The notes under the pieces were generated by a model. That model was not told where the DNA came from. It searched no databases and saw only the letters and a program-made list of their open reading frames with translations. Of a stretch of 34,713 nucleotides of DNA, positions 7,849 to 17,196 are shown piece by piece. Source of the stretch: Paludibacteraceae bacterium (GTDB lineage: Bacteria > Bacteroidota > Bacteroidia > Bacteroidales > Paludibacteraceae). The stretch lies in NCBI GenBank assembly GCA_024401535.1, contig JAKSKX010000022.1:1-34713 (forward strand). Direction: 5' to 3'. Both the position numbers and the translations under genes were made by a program. Each line of letters opens with the position of its first letter. Positions within the stretch are counted from its first letter, which is position 1.

Positions 7849-8850
7849 ATGGGACTTTTTTTAGATATTGTACTGCTATTGGTAGGTTTTGCCCTACTTA
7901 TCTATGGCGCTAAATATTTCGTTCTGGGTTCTTCGGATTTGGCCATCAGGTTCCATATTCCTGAGTTTATTGTTGGTTTGACAATAGTTGCTCTCGGCAC
8001 AAGCGCTCCGGAACTTGCTGTTAGCATTACCGCTGCCACCTCGGGGTCTAACGAGATGGTTGTGAGCAATGTCCTTGGTTCAAATCTTTTCAATATCATG
8101 ATGGTACTTGGATTTGTTTCATTCTTCAAGGCTATCTCGGTTGACAAGAAGGTGCTTTTAATAGACTATCCAGTTACTATCATTGCTTCACTGCTTTTTG
8201 CAGCATTCCTGTACATGGATAAGGATATCAACCGTTGGGAGGCTTTGGTATTCGTGATTTGTACGTTTGCCTATATGGGATGGACAGTTGTTCTTGCTTT
8301 AAAGGAGCAGAAGAACGCTCCGAAAGTAGAGGAAAAGAAAGAAAGTGAAGAAGAAAAGGGCGAGAAAGACTTTAAGGCATGGAAATGTGCAGTGTTCATT
8401 ATAGGGGGAGCTATTGCAATCATTTACGGCGGTGACTTTGTTGTCAATCACGCAAAGAATATAGGTTTGAGATTCGGTATGAGCGAGGCGCTAGTAGGTC
8501 TGACTATCTGTGCTATAGGTACATCTTTGCCGGAGTTCACAACTTCCATTACAGCATCTAGGAGCGGACACAATGATATGGCATTAGGCAATGTCATTGG
8601 TTCGAATGTGTTCAACATATTCTGCATATTGGGTGTAAGCGGCTTGATTTCTCCGATTTCCCTTACAAGTAAAGGATCTGATTCTCTTGTTGTAAACACT
8701 GTGTATGATTTGTATATATATATCGGTGTTTGTTTGCTTACATACATATTCTGTTGGACAGGTCGAACATTGCAGAAGTGGGAAGGATTCACTCTCATTT
8801 CCCTTTACTTCATATATATGGCCTATGCTTTATTCAGGGAGTTCGCATAA
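7849..8850 (+). CDS. Calcium/sodium antiporter (CaCA family, YrbG-like)
   Basis: A 333-residue inner-membrane exchanger with the two inverted CaCA repeats: GTSAPELAVSITAATSGSNE with GSNLFNI in the first half (about 50-85) and GTSLPEFTTSITASRSGHND with GSNVFNIFC in the second half (about 225-260). The acidic residues in the two GTSxPE motifs form the ion site. A charged loop of about 35 residues (KEQKNAPKVEEKKESEEEKGE) separates the halves. About ten membrane segments are visible. Ion specificity is inferred from the family. Confidence 0.93.
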   Translation: MGLFLDIVLLLVGFALLIYGAKYFVLGSSDLAIRFHIPEFIVGLTIVALGTSAPELAVSITAATSGSNEMVVSNVLGSNLFNIMMVLGFVSFFKAISVDKKVLLIDYPVTIIASLLFAAFLYMDKDINRWEALVFVICTFAYMGWTVVLALKEQKNAPKVEEKKESEEEKGEKDFKAWKCAVFIIGGAIAIIYGGDFVVNHAKNIGLRFGMSEALVGLTICAIGTSLPEFTTSITASRSGHNDMALGNVIGSNVFNIFCILGVSGLISPISLTSKGSDSLVVNTVYDLYIYIGVCLLTYIFCWTGRTLQKWEGFTLISLYFIYMAYALFREFA

Positions 8851-8875
8851 ATAGAATGATAAAAATAATACAGCT

Positions 8876-9250
8876 ATGAGAATAAATACATCAAATGCCC
8901 CTGCTGCTCTTGGCCCATATAGTCAGGCAATCAAGAAGGGAAATATGATTTTCGTTTCAGGTCAGCTTGGACTTGTCCCAGAAACCGGTGTGTTGCCAGA
9001 GGGTATTGAGGCACAGACAAAGCAGTCTTTAACAAATATAAAGAACGTTCTTGCCGCTGCAGGAGCGTCGCTTGAGGATGTTGTAAAGACATCAATATTC
9101 ACCTCGGATTTGTCTTCTTTTGGCAAGATTAACGAGATATATGCTACATTCTTTAACAGCGAGGCAACACCAGCACGCTCATGCGTAGAGGTAAGCGCTT
9201 TGCCTAAGGGTGCTCTTGTTGAAATCGAGTGTATTGCTATAGTCGGATAA
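8876..9250 (+). CDS. RidA/YjgF/YER057c/UK114 family enamine/imine deaminase
   Basis: A 124-residue cytoplasmic protein of full family length. It has the N-terminal APAALGPYSQAI, FVSGQLG, and the C-terminal ATPARSCVEVSALPKGALVEIECIAIV, including the conserved Arg that binds substrate carboxylates in RidA. RidA hydrolyses reactive enamines and imines released by PLP enzymes and so protects against 2-aminoacrylate stress. It follows the antiporter gene after 25 bases; no functional link is visible. Confidence 0.95.
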   Translation: MRINTSNAPAALGPYSQAIKKGNMIFVSGQLGLVPETGVLPEGIEAQTKQSLTNIKNVLAAAGASLEDVVKTSIFTSDLSSFGKINEIYATFFNSEATPARSCVEVSALPKGALVEIECIAIVG

Positions 9251-9286
9251 ACAATCCAATAATCAATTTAGCTTTTAAGTTGTAGA

Positions 9287-9757
9287 ATGGGAGCTTCATA
9301 CTCTAATGATAGTGAGATTGTCAGCAGTCTTGAAGAATGGGACTGCGAGGAGGTAGTGGAGTATCCGGATACCTTGCCCGAACTGACCAAGCATTACTAC
9401 CGAATCAGCGAAGTTGCCGAAATGCTTCAAGTGGAGGAATCGACTCTCAGGTTCTGGGAGAAGGCTTTCGCTCCTCTTGGGGAAGGGTTCCTTTGTACTC
9501 GCAGAGGAGTTAAGGACCGTCTCTATACGAAAGGCCAAATAGAGAATATCCGTACTGTAAAGTTCCTTCTCAAGACTAAAAAGCTGCAGATAGCTGGTGC
9601 CATCACGTACATCCGAAAGACTAATATGCGCAATCCCAAGGAACGTGCGCTTAATGCCCTTATGGATGTTCGCAAAGAGCTGCAGGCTATGCTTGAAAGC
9701 TACGAGTTTATTATAGCAAGGGACAATTTCCAACACTGGGACAATGGTAGTAAGTGA
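9287..9757 (+). CDS. MerR family transcriptional regulator
   Basis: A 156-residue protein with a MerR helix-turn-helix: YYRISEVAEMLQVEESTLRFWEKAF (about 37-61) and the wing GVKDRLYTKGQIENI. The C-terminal part is a short helical stretch with no obvious ligand domain. The first 35 residues are acidic and variable. This type occurs widely as a single-copy gene in Bacteroidota, with unknown targets. The stop overlaps the start of the following channel gene by 14 bases. Confidence 0.88.
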   Translation: MGASYSNDSEIVSSLEEWDCEEVVEYPDTLPELTKHYYRISEVAEMLQVEESTLRFWEKAFAPLGEGFLCTRRGVKDRLYTKGQIENIRTVKFLLKTKKLQIAGAITYIRKTNMRNPKERALNALMDVRKELQAMLESYEFIIARDNFQHWDNGSK

Positions 9758-10364
9758 TGCAATGTTAAGGCTTATAGATGCTGCAGGAGTTTTGGCTTTC
9801 GCTATAAGCGGCATTCGTATGGCTGGCAAGAAGGATTACGATATCTTCGGGGCCTTTGTCATAGGTTTTGTTACCGCTATTGGTGGAGGAACTCTCAGGG
9901 ACCTGCTTCTGGGAAAGACTCCGGTCTGGATGCAGGATTCAATATATATACTGTTGACTTTCGTAGCAGTATTGTTCGTTATGATATTCCGAAAGAACTT
10001 AATAAAGTTAGAGGTTCCTTTCTTTATATTCGACACGCTTGGACTTGCGTTGTTCAATGTAGTGGGAATAGAGAAGACTTTGGTGTGCGGCTTCCCCTGG
10101 TGGGTGGCTATTACAATGGGAATGATTACGGGTGCCGCTGGTGGTATCATCCGTGACGTGTTGCTAAGCCAGGAGCCTCTTATATTCAAGAAGGAGATCT
10201 ATGCTACTGCGTGTATCTTTGGAGGACTTGTGTTCTTCGTTTCAGATTTTTTGTTCAACGATGTACTTGTTTCTTCATTGCTATGTGCTTCAAGTGTGGT
10301 TGTCCTTCGTGTACTTGCCCTGAAGTACGGATTGTCTATTCCTAAATTGTGGAACAATAAATAA
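9744..10364 (+). CDS. TRIC-type cation channel family protein (UPF0126)
   Basis: A 206-residue membrane protein with the duplicated UPF0126/TRIC layout: two three-helix repeats carrying GGGTLRDLLLGKTPVW (about 48-63) and GAAGGIIRDVLLSQEPL (about 130-146), plus a seventh helix. The glycine-rich kinked helices line the pore in prokaryotic TRIC channels, which conduct monovalent cations. Start 9744 overlaps the MerR gene; ATG 9762 (MLRLIDAAG) would also give a complete protein. Confidence 0.88.
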   Translation: MVVSDAMLRLIDAAGVLAFAISGIRMAGKKDYDIFGAFVIGFVTAIGGGTLRDLLLGKTPVWMQDSIYILLTFVAVLFVMIFRKNLIKLEVPFFIFDTLGLALFNVVGIEKTLVCGFPWWVAITMGMITGAAGGIIRDVLLSQEPLIFKKEIYATACIFGGLVFFVSDFLFNDVLVSSLLCASSVVVLRVLALKYGLSIPKLWNNK

Positions 10365-10374
10365 ACCATAAATA

Positions 10375-11502
10375 ATGTATTTGGACAGGTTGCAGATAAT
10401 GAACTATAAGAATTTGAGGGAGGTGGATTTGACTTTCTCAAAGTCTGTGAATTGTCTTATCGGCAACAATGGAGTGGGGAAGACTAATCTTCTCGATGCT
10501 ATATATTACCTTTCATTCACTAAAAGCCGAATGGTCACAAATGATGTGCAGAACATTACTTGGGACGAGGATATGATGTTCATCAAGGGACTTTATCACC
10601 CTTATGACCAGTCTGATGACATAGAGATACATTGCGGCATCAAAAAACGCCAAAGCAAGACGTTGAAGAAGAATGGAAAGGAATATGAGCGTATTACTGA
10701 CCATATCGGACTAATACCCCTTGTCATAGTTTCACCTGCGGATCATGAACTTATAGAAGGAAGTGGTGAAGAACGAAGGAAATTCATAAATGGCGTGATT
10801 TCGCAATATGACAGAGTTTTCTTTCAGCATTACATGAATTATGTAAAGGCTCTTGCTCAACGAAATACACTCCTTAAAAACGGTGTATATGACGTTCTGC
10901 AGTATGAGATGTGGGAGGAGCGTATTGCTGCTGCTTCCGACTATATATTCAAAGCAAGGGTTGACTTTCTTGAAAAGTTTGTTCCTCTGTTTCAAGAGTT
11001 CTATAATTTTATCTCTGAGAGTAATGAAACGGTTTCCTTAAGCTATAGAACAAGCTTTCATGAAGAAACTGATTTCTTTCAGCTTTTAGTTGATTCCAGA
11101 GAGAAGGATGTCCAGAGAGGGTTCACAACTGTCGGCGTTCACCGTGATGACTTGGATATGCTGCTTTCTAACTATCCTATACGCAGGGTTGGAAGTCAGG
11201 GACAGTGCAAAACGTACCTTATAGCCCTAAAGCTGGCGCAGTATGTCTTTTTGAGCATAATCGCAAAGAAACGTCCAATATTGCTTTTCGATGACATATT
11301 TGACAAGCTTGATTCCAATCGTGTGGCCAAAATCATAGATTTGATAAACAATGACGAGCGTTTTGGTCAGATATTTATTACAGACACCGACAGACAACAT
11401 ATATCCTCGATATTAAGACAACACGTGTCCGACTACAGGATATTTACTGTCGATAAAGGAGTAGTAATTGAACAAAACCAAGATGACTATGAAGAGGAGT
11501 AA
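10375..11502 (+). CDS. recF: DNA replication and repair protein RecF
   Basis: SMC-like ATPase that helps load RecA at gaps through RecFOR. The Walker A motif is GNNGVGKT (residues 30-37), the signature-like segment is VGSQGQCKTYLIALKLA, and Walker B is ILLFDDIFDKLD. The 375 residues are full length. It starts ten bases after the channel gene and overlaps the DUF721 gene by 14 bases, a recF-DUF721 order usual in Bacteroidales. Confidence 0.96.
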   Translation: MYLDRLQIMNYKNLREVDLTFSKSVNCLIGNNGVGKTNLLDAIYYLSFTKSRMVTNDVQNITWDEDMMFIKGLYHPYDQSDDIEIHCGIKKRQSKTLKKNGKEYERITDHIGLIPLVIVSPADHELIEGSGEERRKFINGVISQYDRVFFQHYMNYVKALAQRNTLLKNGVYDVLQYEMWEERIAAASDYIFKARVDFLEKFVPLFQEFYNFISESNETVSLSYRTSFHEETDFFQLLVDSREKDVQRGFTTVGVHRDDLDMLLSNYPIRRVGSQGQCKTYLIALKLAQYVFLSIIAKKRPILLFDDIFDKLDSNRVAKIIDLINNDERFGQIFITDTDRQHISSILRQHVSDYRIFTVDKGVVIEQNQDDYEEE

Positions 11503-11836
11503 TGCTGAAACAGTTGGCGAATTGTCGCAGAGGATTCTGAAACTGTTCCATATCGACGAGAACGTCATGGCATTGGACATCAAGGAAGACTGGCCTCAAA
11601 TTGTAGGTAGTTTCTGCAAGGTGTACAATGGAATGGGTACGATTTATCAACTTGATGCTGGCCTTATATGTCAATATACTCAGGGTATCAGGCTTAAAGA
11701 CAAAAAGTTGTATGTAACATTGACTTCTGCTCCTCTAATTCAGGAACTAAAGATGAACTCTCAGCTCATGTTGTCAAAGATATGGGAGCATTACGAGATA
11801 AATGCTGATATAATTAAGTCAATACATTTCAATTAG
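11489..11836 (+). CDS. DUF721 (DciA-like) protein
   Basis: A 115-residue protein with the DUF721 pattern: an N-terminal helix MKRSNAETVGELSQRIL, a central DIKEDWPQIVG, and the strand-helix LYVTLTSAPLIQELKMN. DciA proteins load the replicative helicase in bacteria lacking DnaC; short Bacteroidota DUF721 proteins are presumed relatives, which is inference. In-frame starts at 11468 (TTG) and 11483 exist; 11489 gives the usual family N-terminus. It overlaps recF, which supports a role in DNA metabolism. Confidence 0.85.
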   Translation: MKRSNAETVGELSQRILKLFHIDENVMALDIKEDWPQIVGSFCKVYNGMGTIYQLDAGLICQYTQGIRLKDKKLYVTLTSAPLIQELKMNSQLMLSKIWEHYEINADIIKSIHFN

Positions 11837-11860
11837 CAAGTATAAAAGTTACGTAGTAAT

Positions 11861-12307
11861 ATGATAGATTTAGAAGAACTTCAAAACATTAAGTTTAATT
11901 CCTCTACAAAAATTCAGATTCGTTTCAACGATGTGGACATAGTTGGTCATATCAATAATGCTGTTCAGGTTTCATATCTTGACTATGGCAAGATAAAGTA
12001 CTATGAGCATGTCAAGCAGAATGTCATAAACTGGCACGAGGCAGAGTTTGTAGTGGTGAATATCAATGTGAACTACATAGAGCCAATATTCATGCACGAA
12101 CAAATAGAGGTGCTTACAAAGATAATAGAGATTGGTAACAAGAGCGTAAAGATGCTTCAAATCATACGTGAGGCAGAAAATGGAAGAGTCAAGACCGTAG
12201 CACAGACTGTAATGTGCGGATTCGACCCCAAGACTTCCACTTCAGTTGTGGTGTCAGATACTTGGCGAGAATTGATAAGAAAGTTCGAGAAGATGGAGAC
12301 TTTTTAA
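11861..12307 (+). CDS. Hotdog-fold acyl-CoA/acyl-ACP thioesterase
   Basis: A 148-residue 4-hydroxybenzoyl-CoA thioesterase-type protein. IQIRFNDVDIVGHINNAVQVSYLDYGKIKYYE (about 20-51) contains the catalytic-type Asp and the HxNN motif, and the beta-sheet follows. It probably hydrolyses a fatty acyl or aryl thioester; the substrate is unknown. It is the last rightward gene before the bidirectional terminator. Confidence 0.9.
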   Translation: MIDLEELQNIKFNSSTKIQIRFNDVDIVGHINNAVQVSYLDYGKIKYYEHVKQNVINWHEAEFVVVNINVNYIEPIFMHEQIEVLTKIIEIGNKSVKMLQIIREAENGRVKTVAQTVMCGFDPKTSTSVVVSDTWRELIRKFEKMETF

Positions 12308-12344
12308 ATTTCGTACAAAACTAGAGGCTAGGCCTATAAACAAT

Positions 12345-12377
12345 AAAAGGACCGAATTATTTAATTCGGTCCTTTTT
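12345..12377. terminator. Bidirectional terminator between thioesterase and lptD genes
   Basis: AAAAGGACCGAATTA (12345-12359) and its perfect complement (12362-12376) form a long stem with A runs on one side and T runs on the other. It serves both converging genes; the lptD stop is 13 bases away. Confidence 0.93.
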
Positions 12378-12389
12378 TATATCTTATTC

Positions 12390-15227
12390 CTAATACCAAG
12401 CAGGATGGTCGTTTGGACTGCTTGACTTTTCATATTTCAAGTCTTGTAGCAATGAAGAATTAGCGTGGATAGAGAAGTTGAACGACTGGTTAACACCGAA
12501 CGGTACAAGGTTGAGGCTTGCTCCCCAACAGTGTAGGTTTCGTGTTATTCCGCAAGTAGTATAGCTTATCTCCCTATCTACGACATTATATCCTGAATTG
12601 AATGTGAAGTTCCAGTTGTTTGTCAGCGATATGCTGCCATAGAACGTAAGTATGCAGCTTAGCTCCTGGTCGTATGTGAGCTTCTGCTTGTTGAATTTCT
12701 TGTCTCCGTAAGATATGTTTGCAGATATGCCGCAAGACCAAGGGATGTTAATCTTCTGGTAACCGTCATTGCCTGTGTTGCTGTCAGTCTTCTTTTTGTC
12801 TCTAAGTCTTTGAGGAGAGCCCAATTCCTGGACATCTATGTCTGTGTCCACGAACTCGTCGCTTCTTAGACTCTCACCCTTAGGTGCATTAGGGTTTTCC
12901 TCGTTCTTCTTTTTCTTTTTGAATGTGTTGTTTGTGAACGTATAGCTAAGGCTAGTTCCTATAGTTGTCATACGAGCTAGGCGGTGGTTTTTCTCCATCT
13001 CTGTGACGTTCACCCTTGTCGGTGCTCCATAGTCATTAAGCTGGTATGTGTATGGAGTCCAGCGTGAGTTTACGTTGAATGTTGTATTGCCAGGGAGCTT
13101 GAAGCGGACATTTGCTCCGATATCGCTCCAGTTAAGAGAGTCGGCAAACATGTTGTAGCTCGTATTTAGAGTCAAGTTGTCGATTAGCGAAATTTTTCTG
13201 TAGCCTGTAGAGTCCTTGTCGCTTCTGACCTTCATCTCTATATTGTTGCTGACACTTAGGTTGATTGAACCTCTTCCTGTTCTTGCAGAAGGGCTACCGC
13301 CTCCGAAGTGGCTGTAGTCAACAGCTCTGAGCGAATCCTGATACCCCGGAACAGGTCGGTAGTATGAACCGAAATAATCGTTCCTAAGTCCCGGAATAGG
13401 GCTCATGAAGTGATCTGTATTTGGGGCGTAGGAAATACCTGCTGATGGCTGGAACATGTGTCGGATAGCTACGATTTTCTTTCCTCCCATCCATTTCAGA
13501 GGTTTGTAGAATCCGTAAAGCTGCGTGTTCAAGTTTACTCCGGCAGACAGTTCGTTACGGAAATACATTCCATACTTATATACTGTGTCAATCTTGGCAT
13601 TGTCATTGTCCCAGTTCATGTCCATGCTCTTGTGGTACCACTTCTCGCTGTAGTTGATGCTTGGAGTGATAAGCAGGTATTTGAACGCGTTGTACGAAGC
13701 TCCGAGATTCAGACGATGCGAAGCAGTAATGTCAGCGAAAAAGTCGTTGCCATCCTTTATCTCTGAACTCCATATAAGCTTGTCCTGCTTCATTGTCACT
13801 GTGTTGTCAACGTCGAAGTTCCAGTTGAAATAAATCTTCTCGTACCACTTTTTGTTTCCAACAACCTTCTTCCTCTGGAAAGGATAGATACGTGTCATGC
13901 TTAGATTTATGTCCGGGAAAGTGATTGCAAGCGTTGAGTCGCTCTGTCTCTGGTTGAGTGTCATGTTTGCCTGCAACGAGAACGGAGACTCAGGGAATTG
14001 GTATGCGTAGTTGATACTACTGCTCTTGTTGTTCTCTGAGTATGAAGCTGCGTTATAGTACGAACGGTTGTTGTTCTTGTTGTACGAAGAAGTGGAGTAG
14101 TTGACCGAGGCGGAGAACGTACGGAAAGGGTTGGCCTTGGCGTCCTGCTTGTGTGTCCACCTAATCTTCAAGTCCTTGAATTCCTGATAGTCAGGCATCT
14201 CCTTTTCTCCTGTAGCTGTCACTTGGTATGACAACAGCAAGTTACCGTTGTACTTGTATCTCTTCTTGTATCGGCTTGTACCGTTCAGCGCCCACGAACC
14301 TTTTGTGTAGATGTCTCCTCTGACAGCAAGGTCCACATAGTCGTTGATAGCGAAGTAGTAGCCTCCGTTCCTTAGGTAGAATCCTTGTCTTCTGTCCTCT
14401 CCGAACGTAGGCATCAGCAGTCCGCTGGAATATGACCCAGTGAATGGGAAGTATGCAAATGGAATTACAATAGGAATAGGCACGTCAAGAAGTACGAAAT
14501 AGGCAGGTCCCGTAACAACAAATTTCTTTGGCATAACCTTCGCCTTTGTAAGGTTAAGGTAGAAGTGCGGGTTGTCGAAATGGTCGCAAGTTGTGTATTT
14601 TCCGTCCTTCATCAAGAAAGTGTTGTCGGGATTCTTGCGTGCCATGTCACTTGTGATGTAACCGTCGTCCTGTTGAGTGATAACACCGCGAATCAAACCT
14701 TTCTTGCTCTTGAAGTTATAGTCCATGCTTTCGCTTTCGTACTGGTCTCCGCCGTCCTTGAAAACAGGCGTTTCTATCCATGCGCCGGTACTGTCCTGCT
14801 TACCTCTTGCTTTGACAGTGTTGTTGTCGAGGTCAAGACTGATGTTGTCACTCTGCAGTTCAAGTGATTCGTAGTTGATTTTCGCATGTCCGTAAAGGTA
14901 AGCCTCTCCGCTTCCACGGAAAATAATGGAGTCTGAGGCAGAGTATGTGATGATTGCGTCTATGGCATCGGAACTTGTCTCAAACTCGTATGTTGTGCGG
15001 TCGATTTTCTTCTTTTCGGAAATATGTGCAGTGTCCGTAACAGGCTTGAAACTGTCCAAAGTGTCCATTTGGGCATCATGTTTCAAAGTCAGGGACAACG
15101 TGTCAACTGTAAGTTTTGCGGAATCAATGCCATTCGACTGAGCATTCGCCATTGTAACGGCGAACGGACAAATAGCGACGGCTATTTGTTTGATAATCAG
15201 TGATGTGAATTTATGTTTCAATTTCAT
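12390..15227 (-). CDS. lptD: Outer-membrane LPS assembly protein LptD
   Basis: Beta-barrel translocon that inserts lipopolysaccharide into the outer leaflet. The 945-residue protein has a signal peptide (about 1-30, ending in NAQ), an OstA-like jellyroll region (about 85-240, with FRGSGEAYLYGHAKINYESLELQSD written across residues 103-127), and a long C-terminal barrel from about 265 rich in alternating hydrophobic strands. FAYFPFTGSYSSGLLMPTFG-type lumen-facing sequence near 265 is typical of Bacteroidota LptD. It lies alone on the minus strand with its own promoter. The charged KKKKKNEENPNAPKG loop near 775 is probably an extracellular or periplasmic loop. Confidence 0.9.
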   Translation of the reverse strand: MKLKHKFTSLIIKQIAVAICPFAVTMANAQSNGIDSAKLTVDTLSLTLKHDAQMDTLDSFKPVTDTAHISEKKKIDRTTYEFETSSDAIDAIITYSASDSIIFRGSGEAYLYGHAKINYESLELQSDNISLDLDNNTVKARGKQDSTGAWIETPVFKDGGDQYESESMDYNFKSKKGLIRGVITQQDDGYITSDMARKNPDNTFLMKDGKYTTCDHFDNPHFYLNLTKAKVMPKKFVVTGPAYFVLLDVPIPIVIPFAYFPFTGSYSSGLLMPTFGEDRRQGFYLRNGGYYFAINDYVDLAVRGDIYTKGSWALNGTSRYKKRYKYNGNLLLSYQVTATGEKEMPDYQEFKDLKIRWTHKQDAKANPFRTFSASVNYSTSSYNKNNNRSYYNAASYSENNKSSSINYAYQFPESPFSLQANMTLNQRQSDSTLAITFPDINLSMTRIYPFQRKKVVGNKKWYEKIYFNWNFDVDNTVTMKQDKLIWSSEIKDGNDFFADITASHRLNLGASYNAFKYLLITPSINYSEKWYHKSMDMNWDNDNAKIDTVYKYGMYFRNELSAGVNLNTQLYGFYKPLKWMGGKKIVAIRHMFQPSAGISYAPNTDHFMSPIPGLRNDYFGSYYRPVPGYQDSLRAVDYSHFGGGSPSARTGRGSINLSVSNNIEMKVRSDKDSTGYRKISLIDNLTLNTSYNMFADSLNWSDIGANVRFKLPGNTTFNVNSRWTPYTYQLNDYGAPTRVNVTEMEKNHRLARMTTIGTSLSYTFTNNTFKKKKKNEENPNAPKGESLRSDEFVDTDIDVQELGSPQRLRDKKKTDSNTGNDGYQKINIPWSCGISANISYGDKKFNKQKLTYDQELSCILTFYGSISLTNNWNFTFNSGYNVVDREISYTTCGITRNLHCWGASLNLVPFGVNQSFNFSIHANSSLLQDLKYEKSSSPNDHPAWY

Positions 15228-15243
15228 TTCCGCAAATTTTAGG

Positions 15244-15251
15244 CAAATATA
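15244..15251 (-). promoter_or_regulatory. -7 element of the lptD promoter
   Basis: TATATTTG on the minus strand, 16 bases before the lptD start. No exact TTG was found at the expected -33 distance, so only the -7 half is supported. Confidence 0.6.
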
Positions 15252-15436
15252 CTAATAAATAGTTAAACACAGGTTAGATTTTGTACTTTTTTGAATAGTG
15301 GCGTTCTGCATACATGTATGTGATTTTTAAAACTTCTAATTATATCCTCTTATGCTTTCGGCCATTTGTAAAGTTATGCTTGCCGCGATTTTGGTTGCGT
15401 TGTTATGAAGCGGATGAATTTTTACAAAAAAGACTG

Positions 15437-15466
15437 CTGTCTATTTCAAAAAAGTGTTTAACTTTG
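15437..15466 (+). promoter_or_regulatory. Promoter of the DUF1846 gene
   Basis: TAACTTTG at 15459-15466 matches the -7 consensus; a CTG at 15437-15439 lies 19 bases upstream as a weak -33. It is divergent from the lptD promoter, and the 270-base gap between the genes shows nothing else that I recognise. Confidence 0.65.
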
Positions 15467-15497
15467 TACCCCGTATTTTTTAATTCATAAAATAAGT

Positions 15498-16994
15498 ATG
15501 GACCAGAAGAGAGGGTTTGATGGCGACAAGTACATCAAAATGCAAAGTGAACATATTAGAGAGAGAATTAGCAAGTTTGGCGACAAGCTTTACTTGGAGT
15601 TTGGTGGCAAACTGTTCGATGATTTCCACGCCTCTCGAGTTCTGCCCGGATTTCAGCCTGATTCTAAGATTAGAATGCTTTGTGCAATGAAGGACGATGC
15701 AGAGATCGTCATCGTCATCAATGCGCAGGATATCGAGCGCAACAAGGTTCGTGGCGACCTTGGCATCACCTACGACCAGGATGTGTTGCGTTTGGTTGAC
15801 GCTTTCCGCGCCTACGGACTTTTTGTGTCAAGTGTCGTCCTTACGAGATTCAGCGGTCATCCAAACCAGATAGCTTATCAGGACAAGCTAGAGAAGTTGG
15901 GATTGAAGGTTTACAGACACTATCCAATTGCCGGATATCCGTCTGACGTGAATTATATTGCAAGTGAAGAAGGATTCGGCAAGTGTGAATATGTTAAGAC
16001 TGAGCGCAAGCTTGTTGTTGTAACAGCTCCTGGTCCCGGTTCTGGAAAGATGGCCACTTGCCTTTCTCAGCTTTACCATGAGAAGAAGCGTGGTGTTAAG
16101 GCAGGCTATGCGAAGTTCGAGACTTTCCCTATCTGGAACCTTCCTTTGAACCATCCTGTAAATATTGCATACGAGGCGGCAACTGCTGACCTTGCAGACG
16201 TTAACATGATTGACCCTTGGCACCTTGATGCTTACGGAGAAAAGACAGTTAACTATAATCGTGACATTGAGATTTTCCCAGTCCTTGATTCTATGCTAAA
16301 GGCTGTTCTTGGTAGTTCTCCTTACAAGAGCCCTACAGATATGGGTGTGAATATGGCAGGTTTCTGCATAGAGAATGACGAGAATACTCGAAAGGCATCG
16401 AACGATGAGATTGTAAGAAGATACTACAACGCATTGACAAGCCACAGAAAGACAGGTAACGAGGAGAAGACAATCGAGAAGCTGAAGCTTATAATGAAGC
16501 AGGCAGGTGTTACTCCTGACGATAGGGCTGTTGTTTTGGCTGCTCGTGAGAAGGAGAACCTTACTGGAGGTCCTGCTGCTGCAATAGAGCTTTTCAAGGA
16601 TGGTGAAATGAAGATTATTACTGGCAAGACTTCCGAACTTCTTGGTGCAAGTTCTGCTCTTTTGCTTAATGCCTTGAAGTATCTTGCAGGTATTCCTGAC
16701 TCGGTTCAGTTGATTTCCCCTTCAGTTATCGAGCCGGTTTGCAAGTTGAAGACTGGTGCTCTTGGACATCGTAATCCAAGACTTCATACTGACGAGGTTC
16801 TTCTTGCACTTTCAATTTGTGCTTTGACTGACTCTAATGCTCAGAAGGCAATCGACAAGCTTGGAGAGTTAAAGAATTGCGAGGTTCATACAAGTGTAAT
16901 TCTAAGCCAAACAGACGAGAGAGTGTTCCGCAGACTTGGTGTAAACTTGACTCAAGAGGCTAAATATCAGACATCTCAGCTTTATCACCAGTAA
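15498..16994 (+). CDS. DUF1846 (UPF0371) family protein
   Basis: A 498-residue cytoplasmic protein with full-length similarity to DUF1846: KRGFDGDKYIKMQSEHI at the N-terminus, the glycine-rich VVTAPGPGSGKMATCLSQLYHE (about 176-197) that looks like a nucleotide-phosphate loop, and FETFPIWNLPLNHPVNIAYEAATADL. The glycine-rich loop suggests nucleotide binding, but I know of no established reaction for the family. It is monocistronic, with its own promoter; the tRNA promoter begins just after it. Confidence 0.92.
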   Translation: MDQKRGFDGDKYIKMQSEHIRERISKFGDKLYLEFGGKLFDDFHASRVLPGFQPDSKIRMLCAMKDDAEIVIVINAQDIERNKVRGDLGITYDQDVLRLVDAFRAYGLFVSSVVLTRFSGHPNQIAYQDKLEKLGLKVYRHYPIAGYPSDVNYIASEEGFGKCEYVKTERKLVVVTAPGPGSGKMATCLSQLYHEKKRGVKAGYAKFETFPIWNLPLNHPVNIAYEAATADLADVNMIDPWHLDAYGEKTVNYNRDIEIFPVLDSMLKAVLGSSPYKSPTDMGVNMAGFCIENDENTRKASNDEIVRRYYNALTSHRKTGNEEKTIEKLKLIMKQAGVTPDDRAVVLAAREKENLTGGPAAAIELFKDGEMKIITGKTSELLGASSALLLNALKYLAGIPDSVQLISPSVIEPVCKLKTGALGHRNPRLHTDEVLLALSICALTDSNAQKAIDKLGELKNCEVHTSVILSQTDERVFRRLGVNLTQEAKYQTSQLYHQ

Positions 16995-17031
16995 AAAGAA
17001 AAATTTTTGTGAGAAAAATCTTGCAAAAAGT

Positions 17032-17062
17032 TTGGTGGGTAAAAAATAAAATACTAATTTTG
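17032..17062 (+). promoter_or_regulatory. Promoter of the tRNA-Arg pair
   Basis: TTG at 17032-17034, a 20-base spacer and TAATTTTG at 17055-17062. Transcription should begin near 17068, about 38 bases before the first tRNA. Confidence 0.85.
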
Positions 17063-17105
17063 CACTCGCAATCGAGAGATAGAGAGTCTTGAGGTTGAAA
17101 AGGAT

Positions 17106-17179
17106 GGCCCGTTAGCTCAACTGAATAGAGTATTTGACTACGGATCAAAAGGTTACAGGTTTGAATCCTGTACGGGTCA
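17106..17179 (+). tRNA. tRNA-Arg(ACG), copy 1
   Basis: A 74-base cloverleaf: acceptor GGCCCGT/ACGGGTC, D-stem GCTC/GAGT, anticodon stem TTTGA/TCAAA around the loop CTACGGA (anticodon ACG), T-stem ACAGG/CCTGT, discriminator A; CCA is not encoded. A34 should be deaminated to inosine by TadA to read CGU, CGC and CGA. The D-loop has A at position 19 and the T-loop has U at 56 in place of the usual G19 and C56. Confidence 0.95.
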
Positions 17180-17196
17180 CTTTTAAAATTAGTGAT

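Noticed and set aside
13458-13766. Plus-strand frames inside lptD
   Set aside because: They are antisense to a well-supported gene and show no protein family features.
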